Below are positions 18,301-27,547 of a DNA stretch of 64,000 nucleotides, one piece after another; position 1 is the stretch's first letter; each line of letters opens with the position of its first letter. Location of the stretch: NCBI GenBank assembly GCA_030152305.1, contig JASKOM010000002.1:1-64000 (forward strand). The letters run 5' to 3'. This stretch comes from Campylobacterota bacterium (lineage in GTDB: Bacteria > Campylobacterota > Campylobacteria > Campylobacterales > Thiovulaceae). The notes below the pieces were generated by a model. The model saw nothing but the letters and a program-made list of their open reading frames with translations, did not search any database and was not told the origin of the DNA. Made by a program: the position numbers and the translations under genes.

Positions 18301-20103
18301 ATGCCTTATCCATCGATTTCAGATTATAAAAAAGCAGTTAAATATTTAAATAATAGAACTTCAAATTTAACTAATTTAATATCGATACGAAACGATTCTT
18401 CTGGGCCAATTGGCTCGGCTGGAAGTTTTGCAACTGTTTTTCAAGTCGAAGATAATCAAACTAAAAAAAAATATGCATTAAAATGTTTTACTCGTGAGAA
18501 TTCCGAACGAAAAGAACGATACGAAAAGATATCTAAATTTTTGCAAAATATTAATAATAAATATTTCTGTGAATATCAATTTTTAGATAATGAAATAGTT
18601 ATTACTCCGTCTGGTTCTGGCAAAGAAGAGCTTTATCCTATTTTAAAAATGGAATGGATCGAAGGCGAAACTTTAGGCAGTTATTTAAAAGATAAATCTA
18701 ATTCTGGTAAATATCAAGATTTAGAAATTTTATATAAAAATTGGCTCGAATTAGCAAAAGAAATTTATAAATTAGGAATTGCTCACGGTGATTTAAAACA
18801 TGACAACATGATTATAAATTCTTATGGCGAAATAAAACTGATTGACTATGACGGAATGTTTGTTCCTGCATTGTTTGGTAAAAATTCTGTTGAAGAAGGT
18901 TCTCCAAATTATCAACATCCAAAACGAAATTCTAAAATTTTTGATACCCGAATTGATATCTTTTCTTTTATAATTATCGCTATTTCTATCAAAGCTATAT
19001 CGTTAAATAATAAATTATTAAATCAATTTTCAAATGACGAAAATATCATTTTTGTAAAAGATGATTTCGTTAATCTTAAAAATTCACAAATTTATAACGA
19101 ATTAACAAAATTAGCAAATAACGAAATTAATAATTTATTAATCGATCTTGAAAAATCTTTAAATGATATAAATTATGTTCCAACTTTTTTAGATATACAA
19201 TTAAATAAATTGAAAAAAGATTTAGACGAAGCAAAACAACAAATTAATAAATTGGAACAAGAAATAAAAGATTGTGATAATTTAGCAAAAGATTTATTAC
19301 AAAAATCAAATAATTGCACATCGAATAATCAAAATCTTCGAAATGATTTAGATAAAGCAAACCAACAAATTAATCAGTTAGAACAAGAATTAACTCATTG
19401 TTCTGATTTGGTAACTAATCTTTCACAACAATTAAATAATTTTAAATTGAATGGTTCAAATCTTCAAAATCATTTCAACCAAGCGACTCAAGAAATTAAT
19501 CAATTAGAGAACAAAAAGAAAGAATTAACTAATTTATTAAATAGTTGCACATCGAATAATCAAAATCTTCGAAATGATTTAAATCAAGCAAATCAAAAAA
19601 TTAATCAATTAGAGAAAGAAATAAAAGATTCTGATAATTTGGCAAATCAATTTCGAACAGAATTGAAAGATTGTCAATCAAATAATAAAAATATTCAAAA
19701 CGATTTAGATCAAGCAAATCAACAAATTAATAAATTAAAGCAAGATTTAAAAGATTCTGATAATTTGGCAAATCAATTTCGAACAGAATTAAAAGATTGT
19801 CAATCGAATAATCAAAATCTTCAAAACAATAATGATAAATTAAAATTTTCTCTATTTCTTATAGTTGGTTTGATTTTTATGTTTATTCTTTTTTCGTTAA
19901 ACAAGAATGATAATAATAATGAAATATCAGATCGGTTATTAAACAGAGCAAATAATTCAGTGATTCGCTTGAATGATGAGTTAGTAACAACAAAAAATGA
20001 ACTATCAAAAGTAAATAATTTATTAGATAAATCTATGACAAAATTAACAAATTGCCAATCGCAGACTAAAAAGTTGAAAAATCAACTCGCTCAATGTGAA
20101 TAA
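18301..20103 (+). CDS. Membrane-anchored Ser/Thr kinase with coiled-coil repeats
   Basis: 600 residues. The kinase domain has a Gly-rich loop SAGSFATVFQV (39-49), catalytic Lys61 (ALKCF), HGDLKHDN (162-169; HRD replaced by HGD) and DYDG (182-185; DFG replaced by DYDG). HGD and DYDG occur in TerY-P-type kinases. Residues about 300-510 are a tandem coiled coil of near-identical units (NNQNLRNDLxxANQQINxLE...). One transmembrane helix (about 517-534) follows, then a second coiled coil of about 60 residues. The catalytic part is thus tethered to the inner membrane by a long rod, with a short coil outside. Confidence 0.85.
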   Translation: MPYPSISDYKKAVKYLNNRTSNLTNLISIRNDSSGPIGSAGSFATVFQVEDNQTKKKYALKCFTRENSERKERYEKISKFLQNINNKYFCEYQFLDNEIVITPSGSGKEELYPILKMEWIEGETLGSYLKDKSNSGKYQDLEILYKNWLELAKEIYKLGIAHGDLKHDNMIINSYGEIKLIDYDGMFVPALFGKNSVEEGSPNYQHPKRNSKIFDTRIDIFSFIIIAISIKAISLNNKLLNQFSNDENIIFVKDDFVNLKNSQIYNELTKLANNEINNLLIDLEKSLNDINYVPTFLDIQLNKLKKDLDEAKQQINKLEQEIKDCDNLAKDLLQKSNNCTSNNQNLRNDLDKANQQINQLEQELTHCSDLVTNLSQQLNNFKLNGSNLQNHFNQATQEINQLENKKKELTNLLNSCTSNNQNLRNDLNQANQKINQLEKEIKDSDNLANQFRTELKDCQSNNKNIQNDLDQANQQINKLKQDLKDSDNLANQFRTELKDCQSNNQNLQNNNDKLKFSLFLIVGLIFMFILFSLNKNDNNNEISDRLLNRANNSVIRLNDELVTTKNELSKVNNLLDKSMTKLTNCQSQTKKLKNQLAQCE

Positions 20104-20137
20104 AATATTGATCAAAATATATATGTTAAGGAAAAAA

Positions 20138-21190
20138 ATGGGAATTCCTCTACCTAATGCAAATGAATATGCAAAGACTTCGAATCAACCGCAACAACAA
20201 ATGATTATTGTTAAACCTCAAGTTCAACAACAACAAATTCAATCGCCAAAACAACCAGTCAAAAAAAACATTGCTTTTATCTGGAACGGTGAAAATTTAA
20301 GTCCTATTAATGCTCCTGCTCATTGGACATTTAAGAGATATTTTAAATCTTTGCCAAAAATCAAAAAAGGTGAATTTGAAACAACGGAAGAATATAATTC
20401 AAGATTGTTTCCTGTTGTTTCTCGAGAATTAAATAGTTATTTAGGATCTCAAAATTTCAAAATGACTTACAATGCTGACAAACAATTTTTTGATATTTGG
20501 ATAAATAAAACTTTAAGTTGTCGTATTGAAGTTCCAAGCAATTTAGCTCCTGATTTTAAAAACGAAGTTAAAAATTTCACAATTAGTTTTTCTCAAAATT
20601 ATGAAATTGTCGAGATTACTGCTGAATTTCGTGGTAAGTTTTACAAATCTTCGAAATTTGATGAAGATTGGTTTAATGAATACGAAGAAAAAAAAGAACA
20701 AAAAGAATTAAGTGATCCTAAAAAAATTATTACTTTTGAGGAATCTCAAAATGTTTGGATTGATACAGATCATAATTTAATTTGGGAAGTTAAAACAGAC
20801 CAAAATCGCAATCTTAAATATAATTTGGTGGAAGCTAATAATTATATTAATGATTTAAATATAAAAAAGTTTAATGGTTTTAACGACTGGCGATTACCTA
20901 CATTAAATGAACTTTTAACTTTATTTGTTAAACAATACGGTTTATGCAATGATCACATCGATAATTGGTCAAAAACATTCGAATCAAATAAATTAGCAAA
21001 TTGTGATAATAAAAAAACATTTATTAAACAACCGCTTAGCTTAGAAGTCGTTGATGGCTGGTATTGGAGTTCTACCAAAAACAACAACAGTGATTATTTT
21101 TTAGTTAATTTCTCAAAAGGTTGCCATGCAACTGGCGAAGGTTCTTTAAAACGATTTGTTCGCGGTGTTCGAAGTTTTACTGTAAAATAA
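20138..21190 (+). CDS. DUF1566 (Lcl) domain protein of the kinase operon
   Basis: 350 residues. The start at 20138 follows TAAGGA by six bases; a longer frame from a GTG inside the end of the kinase is less likely. The Gln/Pro-rich segment (about 15-45) is followed by a middle region of unknown fold and a C-terminal DUF1566/Lcl domain (FNGFNDWRLPTLNELLTLF ... WYWSSTK ... RFVRGVRS). The same domain occurs twice in the lipoprotein at 43234-45330. No signal peptide is seen. Co-operonic position suggests it is a substrate or effector of the kinase/phosphatase pair; that is inference. Confidence 0.7.
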   Translation: MGIPLPNANEYAKTSNQPQQQMIIVKPQVQQQQIQSPKQPVKKNIAFIWNGENLSPINAPAHWTFKRYFKSLPKIKKGEFETTEEYNSRLFPVVSRELNSYLGSQNFKMTYNADKQFFDIWINKTLSCRIEVPSNLAPDFKNEVKNFTISFSQNYEIVEITAEFRGKFYKSSKFDEDWFNEYEEKKEQKELSDPKKIITFEESQNVWIDTDHNLIWEVKTDQNRNLKYNLVEANNYINDLNIKKFNGFNDWRLPTLNELLTLFVKQYGLCNDHIDNWSKTFESNKLANCDNKKTFIKQPLSLEVVDGWYWSSTKNNNSDYFLVNFSKGCHATGEGSLKRFVRGVRSFTVK

Positions 21191-21319
21191 AAATATTTAT
21201 CTTAGTTGTAGTATCGTGCTGTTGATTTATTTAGCTTTTTATTGATGAAATAATCAATATAAGCTTTTATAAAAACTAAAATAAATACGATTTATTATAT
21301 AAATATTAAAGGATATAAA

Positions 21320-23740
21320 TTGAGAAAAATTTCATTAGTTGTTGCTTTAACAACACTTAGTTATAGTGAAGAATGGATAACACAATTTGGCACGGGATAT
21401 AAAGATTATGCAAATAGTATTACAACAGATCCATCAGGCAATATAATCATAGCTGGTGATACAGCAGGTTCTATAGAATCTCATTTTAATAGTGGTGATA
21501 CAGATCTTTTACTTGTTAAATATAATGCTTCTGGTATAAAACAATGGGGGGCTCAGTTTGGTTCTAAAAATGCAGATTCTGTAAGAAGTGTTGTAACTGA
21601 TTCATCAGGTAATATCTATATAACAGGCGAAACAACTGGTTTTTTAGCAGATAGTTATGGATTTACTGATTTTTATATTGCGAAATATAATTCTTCGGGA
21701 GTAAAACAATGGATAAAACAATTTGGAACAGAGGGCAATGATTATGCCACTGGTATTAAAATAGATAAAAACGGTCAAATAGTTGTTGTCGGTTATTCAA
21801 ATGGTTCATTAGCTACTACAAAAACAACTAGCAATGATGTTTTTGTTGCAAAATATAACTCAAATGGAGAAGTTATTTGGCTTAAACAATTTGGTTCTAT
21901 TTCAGATTCAACAGACATGGGCTTAGCTGTTGCAACTGACAGTTTAGGAAATATTTTAATCACTGGTAAAACAGATGGTCCTCTTAATGGTGCTAATAAC
22001 GGTGAAAACGATATTTGGTTAGCTAAATACGATACAAACGGCAATAGAATTTGGATTCAACAATTTGGAAGTAGTGCTAACGATTTAGCGAATGCAATCG
22101 CAGTTGATAGTAAAGACAATATATTTTTAACTGGCAATACAAACGGAGTATTAAACGGTTCTAATAGTGGAGATTCTGATGTTTGGTTATCAAAATATGA
22201 TACAACTGGAAACCCTGTTTGGATAAAACAGTTTGGAACTATATCAACAGATATAGCTAACGGTATCAATGTCGATAGTCTTGGAAATATTTATATTTCA
22301 GGTTCAACCAAAGGAGCTCTTTCAGGCACAAATTATGGAATGACGGATTTGTTTGTTTCAAAATATGATTCATTTGGAAATAGAGTTTGGTTAAAACAAC
22401 TTGGCGGTTCAGGTGATGATGTTTCTCAAGCAGTTACTACGGACACATTTAAAAATATTTATGTTTCAGGTTTTACAAATGGAAGTATAGAAAATGCTTC
22501 AAGTAGTGGAAATTTTGATATGTTTTTAAAACGAATAGAAGGTAGAGTTAGCCTTGACAGAAATGAAACATTGCCTTATGATGATATAAATTGTTTATAC
22601 GGTGGAACTAAAATTTATTATGGTTTAGATTCTAATGGTGATGGTAATTTAAGTAATGATGAAGTAACTTCTGAAGCATTTAATTGTTTGCCATATCCAA
22701 ATGTCATTGATGTAAATGAAACTTTGTTGCAAGGCAATGTTCGATGTTTTTACGGAGGCATTAAAATGACTTCTGGTTTAGATAAAAATAGAAATAATTT
22801 ATTAGATAGTTATGAAATTAACTCTACTTATTTTGAATGCTATGAAACTCCTATTTCATTGGTTAAAACAGAAATTTTAAATGTTAATTCTAGCTGTTTA
22901 AATGGTGGTGTAGTTATCAAAAGTGGCTTAGATTTAAACTACGATTCTATTCTTCAAGATTCTGAAATGACAAATTCTATTAATATTTGTAATGGAACAA
23001 ATGGTAGTAATGGCACAAATGGAACCAATGGCAATAACGGAACGAATGGCTCAACATCGTTAATAAAAACAACTGCAATTTCTGAAGACAATAATGAAAC
23101 AAATTGTTCAAATGGTGGCACAAAAATAGAAACTGGTTTAGATTTAAATAGCAACGGAATTTTAGATTTAAACGAAATATCAGCTTCTCAAGAAATCTGT
23201 TTAGCTGCTGAACCGCTTTCGGAAATTATCAGTGAAGAAATAGTTTCTGGAATAGTTCTAAAAACAGGTTGGAGTTTAATCGCAATTGATAAAAACTTAA
23301 CAAATATTTCAAATCAGATTTCAATTATTTGGCAATTTGCAGAAGGAAATTGGTCGGCATATTCTCCAAGTGGTGAATATTCAACAGCGATAGTTTCAGC
23401 TGGTTATAAAACAATTGCAAATAAATTATCTTCAAAAGTTGGAACTTGGTTTTTAGCAAAATCAGACCTCAATATTTCAAATGAACCAGTTCGAGATCAA
23501 TTAGGAAATTTATCACCAACTTTTCCAAATTTGGCTGGAAAATTAGGCTGGAATTTAATGGGAACTGATAGAACTTTACCTGCAAAAGCTCTTTATTGTT
23601 TAGAAGGTTCAAAAAATCTAGTGTGGAAATATAAAAATAATGTTTGGCTTTTATTTATTGATGGTGTTGAAATAACTCAATATCCTAATATATTTCAAAA
23701 ACTTGATGCTGGTCAAGGCTTTTGGTTACACTGTAAATAA
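21320..23740 (+). CDS. Secreted SBBP-repeat beta-propeller protein
   Basis: 806 residues starting at TTG with AAAGGA upstream. The signal peptide is about 16 residues (MRKISLVVALTTLSYS). Then come about eight SBBP repeats of 45-50 residues (pattern W-KQFG...D-A--I--D--GNI---G-T-G-L....D-wL-KYD), which build a propeller. Four Cys-pair repeats follow (NCLYGGTKIYYGLDSNGDG type), interrupted by a collagen-like GTNGTNGNNGTNG run. The C-terminus holds a duplicated GWSLIAID/GWNLMGTD domain. Likely exported and surface-associated; ligand unknown. No octamer copies, consistent with an acquired gene. Confidence 0.75.
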   Translation: MRKISLVVALTTLSYSEEWITQFGTGYKDYANSITTDPSGNIIIAGDTAGSIESHFNSGDTDLLLVKYNASGIKQWGAQFGSKNADSVRSVVTDSSGNIYITGETTGFLADSYGFTDFYIAKYNSSGVKQWIKQFGTEGNDYATGIKIDKNGQIVVVGYSNGSLATTKTTSNDVFVAKYNSNGEVIWLKQFGSISDSTDMGLAVATDSLGNILITGKTDGPLNGANNGENDIWLAKYDTNGNRIWIQQFGSSANDLANAIAVDSKDNIFLTGNTNGVLNGSNSGDSDVWLSKYDTTGNPVWIKQFGTISTDIANGINVDSLGNIYISGSTKGALSGTNYGMTDLFVSKYDSFGNRVWLKQLGGSGDDVSQAVTTDTFKNIYVSGFTNGSIENASSSGNFDMFLKRIEGRVSLDRNETLPYDDINCLYGGTKIYYGLDSNGDGNLSNDEVTSEAFNCLPYPNVIDVNETLLQGNVRCFYGGIKMTSGLDKNRNNLLDSYEINSTYFECYETPISLVKTEILNVNSSCLNGGVVIKSGLDLNYDSILQDSEMTNSINICNGTNGSNGTNGTNGNNGTNGSTSLIKTTAISEDNNETNCSNGGTKIETGLDLNSNGILDLNEISASQEICLAAEPLSEIISEEIVSGIVLKTGWSLIAIDKNLTNISNQISIIWQFAEGNWSAYSPSGEYSTAIVSAGYKTIANKLSSKVGTWFLAKSDLNISNEPVRDQLGNLSPTFPNLAGKLGWNLMGTDRTLPAKALYCLEGSKNLVWKYKNNVWLLFIDGVEITQYPNIFQKLDAGQGFWLHCK

Positions 23741-23752
23741 TCGTCTTAACCA

Positions 23753-23774
23753 ACACTCGTCGCTTGATGAGTGT
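23753..23774 (+). terminator. Hairpin after the SBBP gene
   Basis: ACACTCGTC-GCTT-GATGAGTGT forms a nine-base-pair stem with a four-base loop directly after the SBBP stop. No long T run follows, so termination strength is uncertain. Confidence 0.5.
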
Positions 23775-23844
23775 CTGGTATTTAACTGTAAAATAAAAAT
23801 AATCTTTCGCTAAGCTATAATTTCCGCAAAAACTGGATATTTAA

Positions 23845-26592
23845 ATGGATTATAAAGAAACTCTTCTTTTACCAAAAACTGATTTTCCAATGCGGGGAAA
23901 TTTGCCTGAAAATGAACCATTGAGATATAAAAAATGGTTTGCAAATAATGTTTATGATCGAATGAAAACAAATCGTAAAAATGCCGAAACTTTCGCACTT
24001 CACGATGGTCCTCCATATGCAAATGGACATACACATATTGGTCATGCTTTAAACAAAATTTTAAAAGACCTCATCGTCAAAATGAATTATTTCGATGGCA
24101 AATCTGTTCGTTTTGTTCCGGGGTGGGATTGCCATGGTTTGCCAATTGAACAACAAGTCGAAAAAGCTCTTGGTGGAAAAGCTGAAAAAGAGAAAAAAAG
24201 CATCGCAGAAATTAGAAATCTTTGTAGATTACATGCTGGAAAATTTATTGATATTCAACGAGACGAATTTAAAGCTCTTGGTATTATCGCTGATTGGGAT
24301 AAACCATATTTTACGATGGATTATAAATTCGAGGCAAATATTTATCGAGCTTTAATCAAAATTGCAAAAGAAGGCTTTTTAATTCGACGAAGTAAGCCTA
24401 TTTATTGGTCATGGGCTGAACGAACGGCTCTTGCTGAAGCTGAAGTTGAATACGAAGAAAAAGAAAGCGATTCTATTTATGTAGCTTTTCAACTTTCTGA
24501 TAAAACGGTTGAACAAATTGGCTTTAATGGCAAAATCGTTATTTGGACAACAACTCCATGGACAATTCCTGCAAATGTCGGAATCGCTCTTAATCCAGAT
24601 GAAAATTATGTTTTAACTTCTGATAATTATATTGTCGCTGAAAAATTACATGAAAAATTAATCGCCGATAAAATTATTTCTGGTGAGATCGTTAAAAGTT
24701 TCTCGTCAAATATTTTAGAAAATCTCGAAGCGATTAATCCGTTAAATAATCGAAAATCACGAATCATTTTAGGTTCTCATGTTTCGATGGATGGCGGAAC
24801 TGGTGCAGTTCATACAGCTCCAGGACATGGCGAAGACGATTATAAAGTAGGTTTGAAATATAACTTAGATGTCATTATGCCTGTTGATGAAAGCGGAAAA
24901 TTTACTGATGAGGTCGTTTTAAAAAATTTAATTCCAAATGCTGAAAATTTTGTTGGCGAACATGTTTTCAAAGCAAATAATAAAATCTTAGAATTATTAG
25001 GCGATTCGTTATTAAAAAGTAGCAAAATTCGACATTCGTATCCACATTGTTGGCGGTCTCATACACCATTAATTTTTAGATCAACTGAACAATGGTTTAT
25101 CGCAATGGACGGCGATAATAATTTACGAAATATCGCTTCGAACGGTATTGACGAAACAAAGTTTTATCCTGATTCTGGACGAAATCGAATCGGTTCAATG
25201 GTTGATGGACGACCTGATTGGTGTATTTCTCGTCAGCGAGATTGGGGTGTTCCAATTGCACTTTTTAAAAATAAACGAACTGGTGAAATAATTCTTGACG
25301 AAAAAGTGCTTAATTTTATAGCGATGATTTTCGAACAAGAAGGAACTGATGTTTGGTATTCAAAACCGATTGAATATTTTATAAATCCAGCAAGTAAATT
25401 AAATGCCGATGAACTCGAAAAAGTGAATGATATTTTAGATGTATGGTTTGATTCAGGAGCAACTTGGTGGGCAGTTCTTCAAAGTCGAGAATATGATGCA
25501 GGTGGAAATATCGCTGATTTATATTTAGAAGGTTCGGATCAACATCGAGGCTGGTTTCAAAGTTCGCTTTTATTAAGTTCGGCAATCGCAAAAAAACCGC
25601 CATTTAAAGCAATTTTGACTCATGGTTTCACGGTCGATGAACGAGGCGAAAAAATGAGCAAATCAAAAGGCAATGTCGTAGCTCCTGAAAAAGTTTTAAA
25701 ACAATATGGAAGCGAAATTTTAAGATTATGGGTCGCAACTTCTGATTATCAAAATGATTTGAAAATTTCGGACAATATTTTAAAACAGACTGCTGAACAA
25801 TATAAAAAATTACGAAATACTCTTCGATTTTTATTAGCTAATATAAATGACTTAAACGAATTTATCGATTTAAAAAATTTATCTGTTTTAGATTCGTGGA
25901 TTCTAAAACGAGCTAAAGATGTTTTTGATTCTACTCACGAAAGTTTTCATCGATATGATTTTGTTCGTGGTTTTGCGGGTTTAAATAATTTTATCGTTAA
26001 TGAATTATCTGGCATGTATTTAGATTTATGCAAAGATCGTTTATATTGCGATGGCGAAAATGCACCTCATCGACGAGCTAGTCAAACAGCAATGGGCTTA
26101 ATTTTAAAATCGATAATTGGCTTAATCGCTCCGATTTTAACTTATACGGCTGACGAAGTTCTTGAATATGCTCCTGCAATTATTCGAGGTGAAGCAAAAG
26201 ATATTTTTGATTTTAAATATTTTGCAATTCCAGATGTTTCGTCTGATTTAAATATTGAATTTTTATCAAAAGCACGAGATCGAGTAAATGTCGAAATGGA
26301 CAGACTTAAAAAAGAAAAAATAATTAAAAATAGTCTTGAAGTCGTTTTATACACAGATTCTGAAGAAATTATAAATATCGACCGAACAGAAGCCGAAGAT
26401 TGGTTTTTAGTAAGTCGAGTTTTAAAACATGACGAAATTAATAAATTGGCAAGTTTCCAATTAGATGGCAAAAATTTTTCAATTATTCTTGGCAATAAAC
26501 ATAAATGTCCTCGCTGTTGGAAACATAGAGCTGAAAACGAAAGTGATTTATGCTCAAGATGCGATGAGGTCGTGAATCCAAAAAATGCTTAA
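23845..26592 (+). CDS. ileS: Isoleucine--tRNA ligase
   Basis: Class I synthetase, 915 residues. The HIGH motif is HTHIGHALNK, KMSKS is EKMSKSKGN, and the CP1 editing domain contains the TTPWTIPAN and GTGAVHTAPGHGEDDY landmarks. A C-terminal zinc finger CPRCWKH...CSRC is present, as in bacterial-type IleRS sensitive to mupirocin. It is an island of core sequence between two accessory regions and carries four octamer copies (24068, 24907, 26064, 26563), the last at the codons of the zinc finger. Confidence 0.97.
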   Translation: MDYKETLLLPKTDFPMRGNLPENEPLRYKKWFANNVYDRMKTNRKNAETFALHDGPPYANGHTHIGHALNKILKDLIVKMNYFDGKSVRFVPGWDCHGLPIEQQVEKALGGKAEKEKKSIAEIRNLCRLHAGKFIDIQRDEFKALGIIADWDKPYFTMDYKFEANIYRALIKIAKEGFLIRRSKPIYWSWAERTALAEAEVEYEEKESDSIYVAFQLSDKTVEQIGFNGKIVIWTTTPWTIPANVGIALNPDENYVLTSDNYIVAEKLHEKLIADKIISGEIVKSFSSNILENLEAINPLNNRKSRIILGSHVSMDGGTGAVHTAPGHGEDDYKVGLKYNLDVIMPVDESGKFTDEVVLKNLIPNAENFVGEHVFKANNKILELLGDSLLKSSKIRHSYPHCWRSHTPLIFRSTEQWFIAMDGDNNLRNIASNGIDETKFYPDSGRNRIGSMVDGRPDWCISRQRDWGVPIALFKNKRTGEIILDEKVLNFIAMIFEQEGTDVWYSKPIEYFINPASKLNADELEKVNDILDVWFDSGATWWAVLQSREYDAGGNIADLYLEGSDQHRGWFQSSLLLSSAIAKKPPFKAILTHGFTVDERGEKMSKSKGNVVAPEKVLKQYGSEILRLWVATSDYQNDLKISDNILKQTAEQYKKLRNTLRFLLANINDLNEFIDLKNLSVLDSWILKRAKDVFDSTHESFHRYDFVRGFAGLNNFIVNELSGMYLDLCKDRLYCDGENAPHRRASQTAMGLILKSIIGLIAPILTYTADEVLEYAPAIIRGEAKDIFDFKYFAIPDVSSDLNIEFLSKARDRVNVEMDRLKKEKIIKNSLEVVLYTDSEEIINIDRTEAEDWFLVSRVLKHDEINKLASFQLDGKNFSIILGNKHKCPRCWKHRAENESDLCSRCDEVVNPKNA

Positions 26593-26707
26593 TTTCGATT
26601 TCTCAAAACCTGTTACAGTTGAAATTATTGCAATTACGATAGCCGTAATATTTGTTATTTCAGCTATTGGAGTTTTATTAGTTAAATTAAGAAAAAACAA
26701 TAAATAA
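26585..26707 (+). CDS. Micro membrane protein overlapping ileS
   Basis: A 40-residue protein (MLNFDFSKPVTVEIIAITI...) whose ATG overlaps the ileS stop by eight bases. Residues about 12-34 are a single hydrophobic helix followed by the basic tail KLRKNNK, so an inner-membrane single-pass protein with its tail inside is expected. The overlap would couple it to ileS translation. It ends before the hairpin at 26723. No family recognised. Confidence 0.5.
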   Translation: MLNFDFSKPVTVEIIAITIAVIFVISAIGVLLVKLRKNNK

Positions 26708-26722
26708 TTTTTACCAAAACAA

Positions 26723-26743
26723 GCCCTAGCTTTCGCTATGGGC
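26723..26743 (+). terminator. Hairpin terminating the ileS unit
   Basis: GCCCTAGC-TTTC-GCTATGGGC, an eight-base-pair stem with one bulged T, just after the micro-ORF stop and before the convergent Rpn cluster. It could act for both strands. Confidence 0.5.
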
Positions 26744-26782
26744 ATTATGTCAATTTTATTAACATGAAACAATAAATAATTT

Positions 26783-27031
26783 TTATATTTTTATTATTTC
26801 TAAGTTTAAAATTTCTTCTTGAGAAAGACTAGTTAATTCACTAATCAACGAAATATCTAAACCTTTATTCAACATGCCACGAGCGATTTCAAGCTGTTTT
26901 TTTCTTTCACCCTCTTTTTTCGCAGTTTCGACGGCATCGAAAGTTGCCCAAGCTTTATTAAAAGCAATGTCATAAACATTTTGCTCTTCAGTTGAAAGAT
27001 TATAATATTCAGCTAGTTCTAAGATTTGCAT
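26783..27031 (-). CDS. Free-standing Rpn C-terminal domain, unit 3
   Basis: 82 residues equal to the C-terminal part of the Rpn nuclease at 27548-28378. It begins MQILELAEYYNLSTEE, where the nuclease has NQILELAKYYNLSTEE, and contains no nuclease core. The tail differs (KKEGERKKQLEIARG, ending EEILNLEIIKI). It starts three bases after the previous unit stops, with AAAGGA inside the last codons of that unit, so translation is probably coupled. In known Rpn systems the separately made C-terminal domain (RpnS) inhibits the toxic full-length protein; here it would be an independent antitoxin gene. Confidence 0.7.
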   Translation of the reverse strand: MQILELAEYYNLSTEEQNVYDIAFNKAWATFDAVETAKKEGERKKQLEIARGMLNKGLDISLISELTSLSQEEILNLEIIKI

Positions 27032-27034
27032 TTT

Positions 27035-27286
27035 TCATAAATCCTTTAAGCTTAAAATTTCTTCTTGAGAAAGACCAGTTTTAAGTGCAATAGTTTCAAT
27101 ATCTAAAACATCTAATAAATTTTTAGCGATTTCAAGCTTTTCTGATTTTTTGCCTTGCTCGATTCCAGTTTTTTTCGCAGTTTCAACGGCATCGAAAGTT
27201 GCCCAAGCTTTATTAAAAGCAATGTCATAAACATTTTGCTCTTCAGTTGAAAGATTATAATATTTAGCTAGTTCTAAGATTTGCAT
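27035..27286 (-). CDS. Free-standing Rpn C-terminal domain, unit 2
   Basis: 83 residues, the same first 40 as units 1 and 3, then TGIEQGKKSEKLEIAKNLL and a distinct end (DVLDIETIALKTGLSQEE). The last part thus varies between units although the front half is nearly identical, as expected for a variable dimerisation or specificity region. It follows unit 1 by three bases, with the ribosome site inside unit 1. Confidence 0.7.
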   Translation of the reverse strand: MQILELAKYYNLSTEEQNVYDIAFNKAWATFDAVETAKKTGIEQGKKSEKLEIAKNLLDVLDIETIALKTGLSQEEILSLKDL

Positions 27287-27289
27287 TTT

Positions 27290-27544
27290 TCATAAATCCT
27301 TTAAGCTTACAATTTCATCAGGAGAAAGACCAGTTAATTCACTAATCAACGAAATATCTAAACCTTTATTCAACATGCCACGAGCGATTTCAAGCTTTTC
27401 TGATTTTTTGCCTTGCTCGATTCCAGTTTTTTTCGCAGTTTCAACGGCATCGAAAGTTGCCCAAGCTTTATTAAAAGCAATGTCATAAACATTTTGCTCT
27501 TCAGTTGAAAGATTATAATATTCAGCTAGTTCTAATATTTGCAT
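27290..27544 (-). CDS. Free-standing Rpn C-terminal domain, unit 1
   Basis: 84 residues lying three bases after the Rpn nuclease gene. The first 60 residues closely match the nuclease C-terminus; the tail ends GLSPDEIVSLKDL. With the next two units it forms a tandem array of period about 255 bases. The array could have arisen by repeated duplication of the 3' end of the nuclease gene with conversion of one Asn codon to ATG. Confidence 0.7.
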   Translation of the reverse strand: MQILELAEYYNLSTEEQNVYDIAFNKAWATFDAVETAKKTGIEQGKKSEKLEIARGMLNKGLDISLISELTGLSPDEIVSLKDL

Positions 27545-27547
27545 TTT

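Noticed and set aside
19975-19982. Near-octamer sites (for example GATGAGTT at 19975 and ACCTCACC near 54555)
   Set aside because: They differ from the exact octamer, so they were not counted.
26783-27544. CRISPR-like array
   Set aside because: The period of about 255 bases and the conserved open frames show tandem protein-coding genes, not short repeats and spacers. No cas genes are present.
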